Below, in pieces: positions 43,476 to 52,012 of a stretch of DNA of 53,814 nucleotides; position 1 is the stretch's first letter; each line of letters starts with the position of its first letter. Under the pieces are notes generated by a model. The model did no database searches. It saw only the letters and a list, made by a program, of their open reading frames with translations, and was not told the DNA's origin. Both the position numbers and the translations under genes were made by a program. The DNA lies in the NCBI GenBank assembly GCA_964646425.1, contig CAZYEI010000005.1:1-53814 (forward strand), in the 5' to 3' direction. The DNA comes from CAZYEI01 sp964646425 (lineage in GTDB: Bacteria > Bacillota_I > Bacilli_A > RFN20 > JAISJY01).

Positions 43476-43757
43476 TTATAAAGCAATTAAGAATAACAAT
43501 AGGATAGAAATTAATAATCCATAAATACCTGTTGTTTCTGTTAAAGCAATACCTAAAATCATATTAGAACGAATAAGTCCTGCTGCTTCTGGATTTTTAC
43601 CAATTGCTTCAACTGCTGCTGCAGCAACATTACCTTCACCAATTCCTTGTGAAAAACCTGTAAATACAGCTAGAGCTGCGGCAAGACAAGCCATACCTCT
43701 CATAATGTATTCACCATTGTTACTTGCTGTTTCTGCTAAAAATACTAATAAATTCAT
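43476..43757 (-). CDS. atpE: F1Fo-ATPase c subunit
   Basis: The 93-residue hairpin forms the rotor ring. It has an N-terminal extension of about 18 residues, helix 1 ending GFSQGIGEG, the polar loop GKNPEA, and helix 2 with the ion-binding carboxylate E74 in ALTETTGIYGLL. The E-T-T-G-I-Y string is like that of Na+-binding rings, but by alignment to the Ilyobacter ring the helix-1 Gln is replaced by E41, with Q37 four residues earlier. The coupling ion (H+ or Na+) is therefore uncertain. The RBS AGGAGG precedes the ATG. Confidence 0.95.
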   Translation of the reverse strand: MNLLVFLAETASNNGEYIMRGMACLAAALAVFTGFSQGIGEGNVAAAAVEAIGKNPEAAGLIRSNMILGIALTETTGIYGLLISILLLFLIAL

Positions 43758-43796
43758 AATAATATCCTCCTCTTAAATTTCTATGAATTTTTTAAA

Positions 43797-44540
43797 CTAT
43801 TCTTCATCTGGCATTTCTTGTGCAACAAATAAAGCCGTAAGCATCATAAATACCAATGTTTGTATAAACGCTCCAAACACATCAAAGTATGCATGAAATA
43901 ATGGAGCCACCAAAGGACCTATATAGTTAAATTCACCAATAAATGGAACATTGGCGAATCCTAATAAGCCCGAAATACCAATAGACATATTACCTGTTAC
44001 CCAATAAATAAGGGTCATAATGATTGAACCTGCTAATGCATTTCCAAACAGCCTAAACGATAAGGAAATAACGGTTGAAGGAAATGTCATAATATTTATT
44101 GGTAAGAAAATTGAAAATGGCTCTACAAATCTATGTGCCCAACTTTTCACACCATTATATCTAATTGCAGTAAAATGAATCATTACAAATGTTCCTAAAG
44201 CCAAACATAATGGAACCCCCCAATAAGCAATTGGTGATGGAAGCCCAATTAGTCCGCTTATCATACACATTGGTAAATACATTGCAACAACACATAAATA
44301 AGGAGCAAAATATACTAATTTCTTACCCATGTTATTTTTGACAAAATTTGTTATACCATCAACAATTGTATATCCTAGTAATACTATCGTAGATGGTCTT
44401 TTAAAAGGATCTGCTTTTTTTACTTTATGCCCAACAACTATGGCAAATACACAAATAATTGTCATAATAATTAAAGAAGCATAAATTTCCGCAGGCAAAT
44501 TTTCTAAATAATGAAAAATTGCATCCTTAAACGACAACAC
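43797..44540 (-). CDS. atpB: F1Fo-ATPase a subunit
   Basis: About 247 residues with five to six helices. The essential stator arginine is in SLSFRLFGNALAGSIIM, and the C-terminal helix GAFIQTLVFMMLTALFVA carries the conserved Gln. The frame extends to ATG 44582, but that lies inside atpI. AGGAGGTG (44558-44551) sits ten bases before GTG 44540, giving the normal length, so GTG is the likely start. It forms the ion channel with the c ring. The RBS overlaps the atpI stop codon. Confidence 0.93.
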   Translation of the reverse strand: MLSFKDAIFHYLENLPAEIYASLIIMTIICVFAIVVGHKVKKADPFKRPSTIVLLGYTIVDGITNFVKNNMGKKLVYFAPYLCVVAMYLPMCMISGLIGLPSPIAYWGVPLCLALGTFVMIHFTAIRYNGVKSWAHRFVEPFSIFLPINIMTFPSTVISLSFRLFGNALAGSIIMTLIYWVTGNMSIGISGLLGFANVPFIGEFNYIGPLVAPLFHAYFDVFGAFIQTLVFMMLTALFVAQEMPDEE

Positions 44541-44556
44541 GAACCAACCACACCTC

Positions 44557-44910
44557 CTACATTCTTTTACTAGTAAACGCATCTATATAGACACATATTT
44601 TAACTATAATAATTCCAACAAATACACCTAAAACATTAAAGACCATCGGAATAAATACACCAATCAATAATGCCACTGCATATATTAAATATCTTAATGC
44701 TAAATTTCCTTTTAAGCTTTTATTTAGATATTTATAATCTATTAAATCAATATCTTTTAAACTAAATACCAAAATTACCATTGCCAAAACACCAGCAATA
44801 CATCCAAGAATTAAACCTAAAGAAACATTTAATGAAAAAATAAAATAACTAATTATTGCTAGTATAAAATTAAAACATATTGACAAGATACTAACTTTTT
44901 TTAGATTCAT
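44557..44910 (-). CDS. atpI: ATP synthase accessory protein AtpI-like
   Basis: The 117-residue protein has four helices and lies at the head of the atp genes, between upp and atpB, exactly where AtpI stands in Bacillus. AtpI aids c-ring assembly or Mg uptake and is poorly conserved in sequence; the call rests on position, size and topology (SLGLILGCIAGVLAMVILVF, then GVFIPMVFNVLGVFVGIIIV). The start is 2 bases after the upp stop. Confidence 0.75.
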   Translation of the reverse strand: MNLKKVSILSICFNFILAIISYFIFSLNVSLGLILGCIAGVLAMVILVFSLKDIDLIDYKYLNKSLKGNLALRYLIYAVALLIGVFIPMVFNVLGVFVGIIIVKICVYIDAFTSKRM

Positions 44911-44912
44911 TT

Positions 44913-45530
44913 TTATTTTGTCCCAAACAAACGATCTCCAGCATCTCCAAGTCCTGGGATAATATAAGCATTTTCATTTAATTTTTCATCTTTACTTGCT
45001 AAATAAATATCTACATCAGGATGAGCCTTAGTAACAGCATTAATTCCTTCATCAACGCCTACTAAACAAATCATTTTTATTGTTTTAGCACCCTTTTCTT
45101 TCATAATATCAATTGCTTTAACTGCTGATCCTCCCGTTGCCAACATTGGATCTAAAATAAATACAACTGCATTATCAAGTCTAGGTACTTTTACATAATA
45201 TTCACATGGCATATGCGTTTCTTCATCACGATATAATCCAATATGTCCTATTTTAGCAGTAGGAATTAAATTTTTAATTCCATCTACCATTCCTAATCCT
45301 GCTCTTAAAATAGGAATAAGAACAATATTACAAGCTAATTCCTTGCCAACACAATTAACTAATGGTGTTTTAATATTAACATCTTTTGTTGGTAAATCCC
45401 TTGTAATTTCAAATGCCATTAATCCTGCAATTTCATCAAGATTTTGTCTAAAATCTTTAGTACCTGTATCAACTTTTCTCATCTGAGTTAATTTATGTTT
45501 GATTAATGGATGATCAATAATTGTTACCAT
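44913..45530 (-). CDS. upp: Uracil phosphoribosyltransferase
   Basis: The 205-residue enzyme converts uracil and PRPP to UMP in pyrimidine salvage. It has IDHPLIKHKLTQMRKVDTGT, the substrate flexible loop region GHIGLYRDEETHMPCEYYVK, the PRPP motif VFILDPMLATGGSA and the C-terminal uracil loop YIIPGLGDAGDRLFGT. AAGGGGG precedes the ATG. It is tightly linked to atpI, as in Bacillus. The 132-base gap to glyA holds no clear terminator, so it may be read from glyA or from a promoter there. Confidence 0.96.
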   Translation of the reverse strand: MVTIIDHPLIKHKLTQMRKVDTGTKDFRQNLDEIAGLMAFEITRDLPTKDVNIKTPLVNCVGKELACNIVLIPILRAGLGMVDGIKNLIPTAKIGHIGLYRDEETHMPCEYYVKVPRLDNAVVFILDPMLATGGSAVKAIDIMKEKGAKTIKMICLVGVDEGINAVTKAHPDVDIYLASKDEKLNENAYIIPGLGDAGDRLFGTK

Positions 45531-45662
45531 AATTAAATCCCCCTTTTTTTATCACTATATATTTTAACTTATTTTCTCTATTTTTTTAATCGTTTTTAAT
45601 TATTTTTTAAAATTTTATTTATAAATTTATTTTACTTCAACAAATTTAATCATTTTATTTAA

Positions 45663-46886
45663 TTAAACGTTAACCGGAAAATCACTTAACAGACTAATTA
45701 CATCTTGCTTAATTTCTTCCAACAATTTTAAATTATCTTTATTTTTTAGAGCAAGTGCAATCCATTTACCCACTAATCTAAATTCATTTTCTTTAAATCC
45801 TCTAGTAGTCATCGCAGCACTTCCAAGTCTTAAACCTGAACAATATGCTGGTTTTTGAGGATCAAAAGGAATTGAATTTTTATTGCAAGTAATATTAATA
45901 CTATCTAATAATTTTTCCGCTTCTTTACCATTTAATCCTATTACACCTCGTAAATCAACTAAGCATAAATGATTATCACTTCCGCCAGAAACAATTCTAA
46001 ATCCTTCAGTTTCTAAAGATTCACATAATGCCTTCATATTTTTTACTACTTGATTTGCATAATCAACAAAATTATTTTGTGAGGCTTCATATAAACAAAC
46101 TGCTTTGGCGGCAATAATATGTTCTAAAGGTCCACCTTGTATACCAGGAAATACTCTTCTATCTAAATCCTTAGCAAACTTTTCTTTGCATAAAATAAGC
46201 CCACCTCTAGGGCCTCTTAAAGTTTTATGAGTAGTAGTTGTAACAAAATCAGCATATGGAACAGGGGAAGGATGAACTTTTGCAGCGACAAGTCCTGCTA
46301 TATGTGCCATATCCACCATCAGTAAAGCACCAACTTCATCAGCAATCTCTCTAAATTTTTTAAAATCAATTATTCGAGAATATGCACTAGCCCCCGCAAC
46401 AATTAACTTTGGTTTTACTTCATGTGCTAATCTTCTTACCTCATCATAATCTATCATTTCACTATTTTCATCAACACCATATCCAACAAATTTATAGTTT
46501 ATACCAGAAAAATTTAATGGATGTCCATGGCTTAAATGTCCACCAGCACTTAAATCCATACCTAAAACTGTATCTCCGTGTTCAAGAACAGTAGCATAAA
46601 CTCCCATATTAGCTTGTGTGCCAGAATGAGGTTGAACATTAGCGTGTTCTGCTCCAAATAACTTCTTGGCTCTTTCGATTGCTAATGATTCAACAACATC
46701 AACGCAATGACAACCACCATAATATCTTTTACCAGGATAGCCTTCAGCATATTTATTTGTCAAAATACTACCTGCTGCCATCAAAACATCACTTGAAACA
46801 AAATTTTCACTAGCAATAAGTTCAATATGATTACTTTGTCTTTCATATTCAGACTTTATAGCAAACTCAATTTCTTTATCTAACAT
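45663..46886 (-). CDS. glyA: Serine hydroxymethyltransferase
   Basis: The 407-residue PLP enzyme interconverts serine and glycine and makes 5,10-methylene-THF. It has ELIASENFVSSDVLMAAGS, TNKYAEGYPGKRYYGGC, PHSGTQANMGVY, DMAHIAGLVA, the PLP lysine in TTTHKTLRGPRGG, and RLGSAAMTTRGF. The length is normal. It is 3 bases from rpiB, so tsaC, rpiB and glyA form one transcript. The start has GGGG about 6 bases upstream. Confidence 0.97.
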   Translation of the reverse strand: MLDKEIEFAIKSEYERQSNHIELIASENFVSSDVLMAAGSILTNKYAEGYPGKRYYGGCHCVDVVESLAIERAKKLFGAEHANVQPHSGTQANMGVYATVLEHGDTVLGMDLSAGGHLSHGHPLNFSGINYKFVGYGVDENSEMIDYDEVRRLAHEVKPKLIVAGASAYSRIIDFKKFREIADEVGALLMVDMAHIAGLVAAKVHPSPVPYADFVTTTTHKTLRGPRGGLILCKEKFAKDLDRRVFPGIQGGPLEHIIAAKAVCLYEASQNNFVDYANQVVKNMKALCESLETEGFRIVSGGSDNHLCLVDLRGVIGLNGKEAEKLLDSINITCNKNSIPFDPQKPAYCSGLRLGSAAMTTRGFKENEFRLVGKWIALALKNKDNLKLLEEIKQDVISLLSDFPVNV

Positions 46887-46889
46887 AAA

Positions 46890-47336
46890 TTATCCCCTTT
46901 TCTTATCATATTCATCAATTATACTTACTCTTCTCGTATGTCTTTCACCTTCAAATTCAGTATTTAACCATGTATCAACAATTTCAATTGCTTCATTCGC
47001 TTCTAAGTGCAAGCCCGGCAAAGATAAAACATTAGCATTATTGTGCTTCCTGCACATTTCTGCAATTTTAGTTTTCCAACACAAAGCGCAACGAACTCCT
47101 TTAACTTTATTTGCAGCAATAGAAATACCAACGCCAGTCGAACAAACAACAATACCTAGACTTCCTTTATCATTAACAACAGCTTCTCCAACTTTAATTC
47201 CAAATAAAGGATAATCACACGAATTTTTTGAGTTAGTCCCTAAGTCCTCTATCTCATATCCTTTACTTAATAAATACTTTTTTATAGTTTCCTTTAGTTC
47301 AAAACCACCATGATCACTACCTAAATATATTTTCAT
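46890..47336 (-). CDS. rpiB: Ribose-5-phosphate isomerase B
   Basis: The 148-residue enzyme interconverts ribose 5-phosphate and ribulose 5-phosphate. It has LGSDHGGFELKE, the active-site Cys in VVCSTGVGISIAAN, RCALCWKTKIAEMCRKHNN (His and Asn), and the ending GERHTRRVSII. It complements the transaldolase in this window within the pentose phosphate pathway. It is 7 bases after tsaC and 3 before glyA. The related LacAB galactose-6-phosphate isomerases are an unlikely alternative given the neighbours. Confidence 0.94.
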   Translation of the reverse strand: MKIYLGSDHGGFELKETIKKYLLSKGYEIEDLGTNSKNSCDYPLFGIKVGEAVVNDKGSLGIVVCSTGVGISIAANKVKGVRCALCWKTKIAEMCRKHNNANVLSLPGLHLEANEAIEIVDTWLNTEFEGERHTRRVSIIDEYDKKRG

Positions 47337-47343
47337 AAAACAT

Positions 47344-47955
47344 TTAATCCTCCAATATTTTTTTAATATCCTCTAACTTTATCTTTCCCTCACGAATTAT
47401 TTTTATTTCTTCGCTACTCATATCAACTATAGTAGAAGCAACATTTAAAACGCTGCATCCTTCAACAATATATTCTATTTCATTTTTAAATATCTCATAG
47501 CAATCCACGCTATTTAATGCAGCGTTTTCGCCAGATTTATTAGCACTAGTTAATAAAATCGGTTTATTAAAATCATTTAATATTTTCAATACAACATCAT
47601 CATCGGGAACTCGAATAGCAATTGTATCTTTTCTCGCCGTAATAAAAGAAGGAATGCTTTCTTTCTTTTTAAGTATAATAGTTAATGGTCCTGGCAGGAA
47701 ATTAGAAGCAACCTTATATATTCGTTCATCCACACAAGCATATTTTTCTATTTCATTAATATTTTTTACAACAAAAGGAAACGCTTTATTTAATGGTCTA
47801 TTTTTTACATTAATCAATTTTTCATAAGCTTCAAAATTAAAAGCATCTACAGCAAGTCCCATTACTGTTTCAGTAGGAAAAGCAACTACTTTGCCTTCGT
47901 CTAAAGCTTTAACAATTTTAGAATATTCACTTTTATCAATTATTTGAGTTTTCAT
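47344..47955 (-). CDS. tsaC: L-threonylcarbamoyladenylate synthase (TsaC/Sua5 short form)
   Basis: The 203-residue YrdC-fold enzyme makes threonylcarbamoyl-AMP for the t6A modification of ANN-reading tRNAs. It has GKVVAFPTETVMGLAVDAFN, KNRPLNKAFPFVV, FLPGPLTIILKKK, IAIRVPDDD, LLTSANKSGE and VASTIVDMS. The C-terminal Sua5 domain is absent, so this is the short TsaC form. ATG 47955 gives the normal N-terminus; the frame is open to 48000. The RBS (AGAGG) is about 14 bases away, longer than usual. First gene of tsaC-rpiB-glyA. Confidence 0.93.
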   Translation of the reverse strand: MKTQIIDKSEYSKIVKALDEGKVVAFPTETVMGLAVDAFNFEAYEKLINVKNRPLNKAFPFVVKNINEIEKYACVDERIYKVASNFLPGPLTIILKKKESIPSFITARKDTIAIRVPDDDVVLKILNDFNKPILLTSANKSGENAALNSVDCYEIFKNEIEYIVEGCSVLNVASTIVDMSSEEIKIIREGKIKLEDIKKILED

Positions 47956-48097
47956 AAATAAAAGCACAACCTCTCTAATCAACAAAATATATTTTAACAC
48001 AACTTATAAAATATAAAAACATTTTTATAAATAAAAATATGTCTAGACGGATTTATCTACTTTAATTTTTTTCTTAATAATTATACATATCACATAA

Positions 48098-48130
48098 CAA
48101 AAGAGTTAGACAATTTTTTATGTCTAACTC
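48098..48130. terminator. Bidirectional hairpin after htpG
   Basis: GAGTTAGACA (48103-48112) and TGTCTAACTC (48121-48130) pair perfectly over 10 bp. Four Ts follow on the minus strand and a longer T run follows on the plus strand. It lies about 45 bases after the htpG stop. The rest of 48001-48175 is AT-rich with no gene. Confidence 0.7.
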
Positions 48131-48175
48131 CTATTTTTTTCATCTAAATTTTGAACACCATATTTAAATAATATT

Positions 48176-50137
48176 CTATTTTACTGACTTAATCATTAAA
48201 TCACACATCAATTTAGAAAATTCAACTGGATCTTTAATAGGTAATCCTTCAATTAACAAGGCTTGACTATATAATAATGATGCATATTTTTCTAATTCAT
48301 CAGGTGATTTATCATAAATATTTTCAATAGCTTTAAATAAATCGTGACGAGGATTAATTTCTAATATTTTTGTAGCTTTTGCATCTTGATTTAAAGGAGA
48401 TTGAGATAGTACTTTTTCCATTTCAATTGAAATGCCCTCACTACTTACAAGACATACTGGAGAATCTTTTAAGCGTTTAGATAATACAACATCACTTACT
48501 TCACCATGTAATACTTCTTTAATTTTTTCAAGTAAAGGCTTTTTAGTTTCTTTTAATAAATCAAGTTCTTGTTTTTCTTCATTAGATAATAAGTCTAAAT
48601 CTCCTTGTGAAATTGATTTAAATTTCTTTCCATCATATTCTTGTAGAACATTTAAGACAAATTCATCAATATCATCACTAAGAATCAAAACATCATAACC
48701 TTGTTGCTTTACCATATCCATTTGTGGCATAGCCATAACACTTGCTTTTGTTTTACCTGCAGCATAATAAATGAATTCTTGTCCATCTATCATTTCTTCA
48801 ACATATTTCTTTAAGGTAATTTGATCATCATGGTTAATACTCTTATAAATTATTAAATCTTTTAATAAATCCTTTTTTGCTCCATATCCATCATAAATTC
48901 CCCATTTAAGGTTAACACCAAATTGTTCAAAGAAATTTACATACTTATCATAATCATTGTCTCTAATTTTTTCTAACTCACCTAAAATTTTCTTTTCAAG
49001 ATTTTTAGCAATCATTTGTAATTGACGATTTTGTTGTAAAATTTCTCTACTTATATTTAAAGATAAATCACTTGAATCAACCAATCCTTTAACAAACCTT
49101 AAATAGTCAGGAATTAAATCTTTGCATTTATCCATTATAAATACGCCTTTGCTATATAATTGTAATCCTTTTTCATATTTATCACTATACAAATCATAAG
49201 GAGCTTTATTAGGTATATATACTATTGCATTATATGATATCAAACCTTCTATGTTTAGAAATAACGAAGTAAATGGTTCTTCAAAACCATAAAATTTTTC
49301 ACGATAAAATTGATTCAATTGTTCTTTTGTTACTTCGCTCTTATTTTTCTTCCACAAAGGAATCATTGAGTTTAAAGTTTCTTCTTTTACTTCTTCTTCA
49401 TATTCACCTTCAATTGCTTTTCCTTCAGCATCTAATTTAGGCTTACTTGTAGTAACCATCATAGTAATTGGATATCTAATATAATCACTATATTTCTTAA
49501 CAAGATGACGGATCTCATATTCCTCCAAGAAAATATCATAACTATCTTCATCAGCAATATAATCTTCATCTTTTTCTTTTTCTAAATCAATTGCAGGGTC
49601 TTTTCTCAAAAACAAGGTTATTTTACTTCCAACATTTTCCTTTGCGATTTCTTCAATTTCATATGTATCTGTTCCAGCGGAAGTAAATCTATATGCTTTA
49701 TCACTATATGGCGATTTTGTTTCAACAACCACCTTATCCGCTACAATAAATGAACTATAAAAACCAACACCAAATTGACCGATAATATCTATTTCATCTT
49801 TAGATTCCTTATTATCTTCAATTTTCTTTAAAAACTCTTTAGAACCACTTCTAGCTATTGTTCCTAAATTTTCATTTAGTTCCTCATATGTCATACCAAT
49901 ACCATTGTCTTCGATAGTAATGCTACGATTTTCTTTATCCAATGATATGTAAATCTTATAATCATTTCTCTTTTCTATTTTTTCATCATTTAAAGATAAG
50001 AAATGATATTTATCAATTGCATCACTGGCATTTGAAATCAACTCTCTTAAAAATATTTCTTTATTTGTATAAATAGAATTAATCATTAAATCTAATAATT
50101 TTTTTGACTCTGTTTTAAATTTTTTTACATCAGCCAT
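48176..50137 (-). CDS. htpG: Chaperone protein HtpG (Hsp90)
   Basis: The 653-residue protein has the N-terminal GHKL ATPase (FLRELISNASDAIDKY, DNGIGMTYEEL, GQFGVGFYSSFIVADKV, GTDTYEIEE), the middle domain (LYSKGVFIMDKCKDLIPDYL, VDSSDLSLNISREILQQNRQ) and the C-terminal dimerisation domain (SQSPLNQDAKATKILEINP). There is a charged insertion near residues 200-265 (EKDEDYIADEDSYD). AAGGAGTGA seven bases before ATG 50137 sets the start. The promoter carries a CIRCE operator, indicating HrcA control and heat induction. Confidence 0.96.
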   Translation of the reverse strand: MADVKKFKTESKKLLDLMINSIYTNKEIFLRELISNASDAIDKYHFLSLNDEKIEKRNDYKIYISLDKENRSITIEDNGIGMTYEELNENLGTIARSGSKEFLKKIEDNKESKDEIDIIGQFGVGFYSSFIVADKVVVETKSPYSDKAYRFTSAGTDTYEIEEIAKENVGSKITLFLRKDPAIDLEKEKDEDYIADEDSYDIFLEEYEIRHLVKKYSDYIRYPITMMVTTSKPKLDAEGKAIEGEYEEEVKEETLNSMIPLWKKNKSEVTKEQLNQFYREKFYGFEEPFTSLFLNIEGLISYNAIVYIPNKAPYDLYSDKYEKGLQLYSKGVFIMDKCKDLIPDYLRFVKGLVDSSDLSLNISREILQQNRQLQMIAKNLEKKILGELEKIRDNDYDKYVNFFEQFGVNLKWGIYDGYGAKKDLLKDLIIYKSINHDDQITLKKYVEEMIDGQEFIYYAAGKTKASVMAMPQMDMVKQQGYDVLILSDDIDEFVLNVLQEYDGKKFKSISQGDLDLLSNEEKQELDLLKETKKPLLEKIKEVLHGEVSDVVLSKRLKDSPVCLVSSEGISIEMEKVLSQSPLNQDAKATKILEINPRHDLFKAIENIYDKSPDELEKYASLLYSQALLIEGLPIKDPVEFSKLMCDLMIKSVK

Positions 50138-50169
50138 ATTTGTATCACTCCTTTTTTTTGACAAGTATA

Positions 50170-50198
50170 ATTATATAATTCTTTTTTAGCACTGTCAA
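50170..50198 (-). promoter_or_regulatory. Consensus sigma-A promoter of htpG
   Basis: Minus strand: TTGACA (50198-50193), 17-base spacer, TATAAT (50175-50170): both hexamers perfect. The -35 lies within the CIRCE element, so HrcA binding would block polymerase. Confidence 0.9.
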
Positions 50199-50212
50199 CA
50201 TTTGAGTGCTAA
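50186..50212. promoter_or_regulatory. CIRCE operator (HrcA-binding site) of htpG
   Basis: TTAGCACTG (50186-50194), nine-base spacer, GAGTGCTAA (50204-50212). This is the CIRCE consensus TTAGCACTC-N9-GAGTGCTAA with a single change in the ninth base. Confidence 0.9.
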
Positions 50213-50244
50213 AAATTAAAAATTTTAATTCCTTATCTATAAAA

Positions 50245-50763
50245 ATGTCGAATAATGCCAAAATAACATCTTATGTATCATTTATTTCATCTTCATTAAG
50301 TAGTTCATTTGGAACAATTAACTTATATGATTTGGCACACATTATATCATTATATGAATACAAAGAACTTGTGTTTAGTAATAGTAGTATTTTAAGTCTT
50401 TCTATCAAAAACAACGGGTTAGATATAATTACTATTACAAATGATAAAAAATATCAATTTTTTAATTCGCCATATAAATTGTTATGTTTTATTGATTCTT
50501 TAAAATGGAGGATATACAAGGATAATTTTGATCAATTTTATGAAAATTATATTATTATTGAAACCAATAGGAATTTGATAAAAGATGATAATGGAGTGTT
50601 AGCTAAAAATGAAACAGATAATTTTTATTATTTATATAAGTTTAATTTAGAAAACAATGTTGTTTTTTTAGAAAATTATGATGGTAAGATAATTTTATAT
50701 GCTGAATTTGAAAAGGTAGAATTAGTTGATATTTTGAGTAAATTTGCTATTTTTATAGAATGA
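50245..50763 (+). CDS. Hypothetical protein divergent from htpG
   Basis: About 172 residues, soluble, with no recognised motif: an Asn/Ile/Tyr-rich sequence with likely beta strands (YIIIETNRNL, GKIILYAEFEKVELVDIL). GTG 50206 is also in frame but lies in the CIRCE site. No RBS or promoter is visible before ATG 50245, so the gene may be 5'-truncated or unexpressed. It is followed by a frameshifted gene and a pseudogene, so the whole patch looks like an accessory region in decay. Confidence 0.4.
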   Translation: MSNNAKITSYVSFISSSLSSSFGTINLYDLAHIISLYEYKELVFSNSSILSLSIKNNGLDIITITNDKKYQFFNSPYKLLCFIDSLKWRIYKDNFDQFYENYIIIETNRNLIKDDNGVLAKNETDNFYYLYKFNLENNVVFLENYDGKIILYAEFEKVELVDILSKFAIFIE

Positions 50764-50808
50764 GGATAACACTTGAAAAAAATATGCATATTAATGAGGA
50801 GGATATAA

Positions 50809-51872
50809 ATGAAAAGAATATTTAGTTTTATTTTTCAATATTAGTAATAATGTTTTTTACATTGAATGGAAAAGCAATAGAGGTTAAAGCTGCTGAATTA
50901 GATAATCCAACTTTAAATTATCAATCGTCTAATGTTGAATTGTTAGATGATGAGTTAACTGACTATCTTGCTTTATATGAAGATGAATTAATATTATGTG
51001 AAGAAAATATTTATAGTTTTAACTTATTTGATGTATCATCTCAGTATGAAGTAAATAATAATACTAGAACAGTAAGTGAAAGAAAAAATTGTTTTTTTCC
51101 GGTATATTATAATCCTTTTACTGGAGAATATATAGGTTTTTATTTGTATTATTATGAAGATGAAATTTTTACACCTAATGGCTTTTCAATTGATACAATA
51201 AGACATGATAGTGAAATACCGGACGAGTATATCGAAATTTTTGATGAACAAATTGATTCAAGTTTAATGAATGTTGAAAAAATTCAATCTGCATCTGCAT
51301 ATTATAATTGTCATTCATATGCTTGGTACAATCAAAACAGGACTAGCAATAAAATGTGGATAGACTATCCAGATCAATATTATGATACGTTAGATCAATC
51401 ATATATTAGGGTTTATGATCCTCAAGAGAATGATATTATTTGTTATTATGATATGAATTTAGAAGAAGGAAAAAGAAATTTGCATTCTGGAATTATCACA
51501 GAAGTGTTAGAAGTAGAGCCGGATAGTAGCGTATATGGTACAAACAAATATATTGTAGAATCAAAATGGGGATATAATGGATTCTTTTCACATGCGGGTA
51601 ATCAATGTCCGTATATGCCTAACTTCGATGGAACTACAACAGAGGTAAGATATTATAGACCAAGGTCAAATGATTCATATAATTTGTCAGGAACAATGAG
51701 CGAGTTAAATATCTTAAGAACAATAAATGGTAATGGAACTATAACTGATAAATATGGTATGTATGAACTGAATGTTAGTGATACTAACAATTATTTAATT
51801 ACAATTCAATCTAACTATGCATTAGATAATAGGATGATCTTGCAAGCCAAGGGACAAATAACAATTAGATAA
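50809..51872 (+). pseudogene. Secreted Cys/His-motif protein with a -1 frameshift in its signal peptide
   Basis: GAGGAGG six bases before ATG 50809 starts MKRIFSFIFQY and then a TAG (50842-50844). Adding one T to the T5 run at 50831-50835 joins this to the long frame (open from 50826) and restores a classical signal peptide, MKRIFSFIFSILVIMFFTLN, cut after KAIEVKA. The mature part has YYNCHSYAWYNQN, RNLHSGIITEVLE and SKWGYNGFFSHAGNQCPY, an arrangement of Cys then His that resembles papain-fold (NlpC/CHAP-like) hydrolases; I do not recognise a precise family. It could be a real inactivation, a phase-variable switch, or a homopolymer sequencing error. An unshifted start at ATG 50850 would lack an RBS. 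Confidence 0.6.
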
Positions 51873-51989
51873 ACTGTTGCTGGATTTGTTGGAGCTCCTT
51901 TATCTGGAATTTTAGGATATGTTGATAGAGTATATCGTTTAAATAAATTAGGATTAAGTCCGGCAGATTCATTCCGCTATGCATTTTAA
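51873..51989 (+). other. In-frame open tail after the stop of the secreted protein gene
   Basis: After TAA 51870-51872 the same frame stays open for 38 codons to TAA 51987-51989 and encodes TVAGFVGAPLSGILGYVDRV followed by YRLNKLGLSPADSFRYAF. This reads like real protein sequence. It may be the lost C-terminus of the upstream gene or a fragment left by deletion. Confidence 0.35.
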
Positions 51990-52012
51990 TTAAAAAATAA
52001 AGAGAAATGATA

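Noticed and set aside
45531..45662. Riboswitch or attenuator between glyA and upp
   Set aside because: The stretch is AT-rich with no stable hairpin or conserved motif that I can identify.
50206..50244. GTG 50206 as the start of the gene divergent from htpG
   Set aside because: It lies inside the CIRCE operator and has no RBS; ATG 50245 is preferred, although that also lacks a clear RBS.
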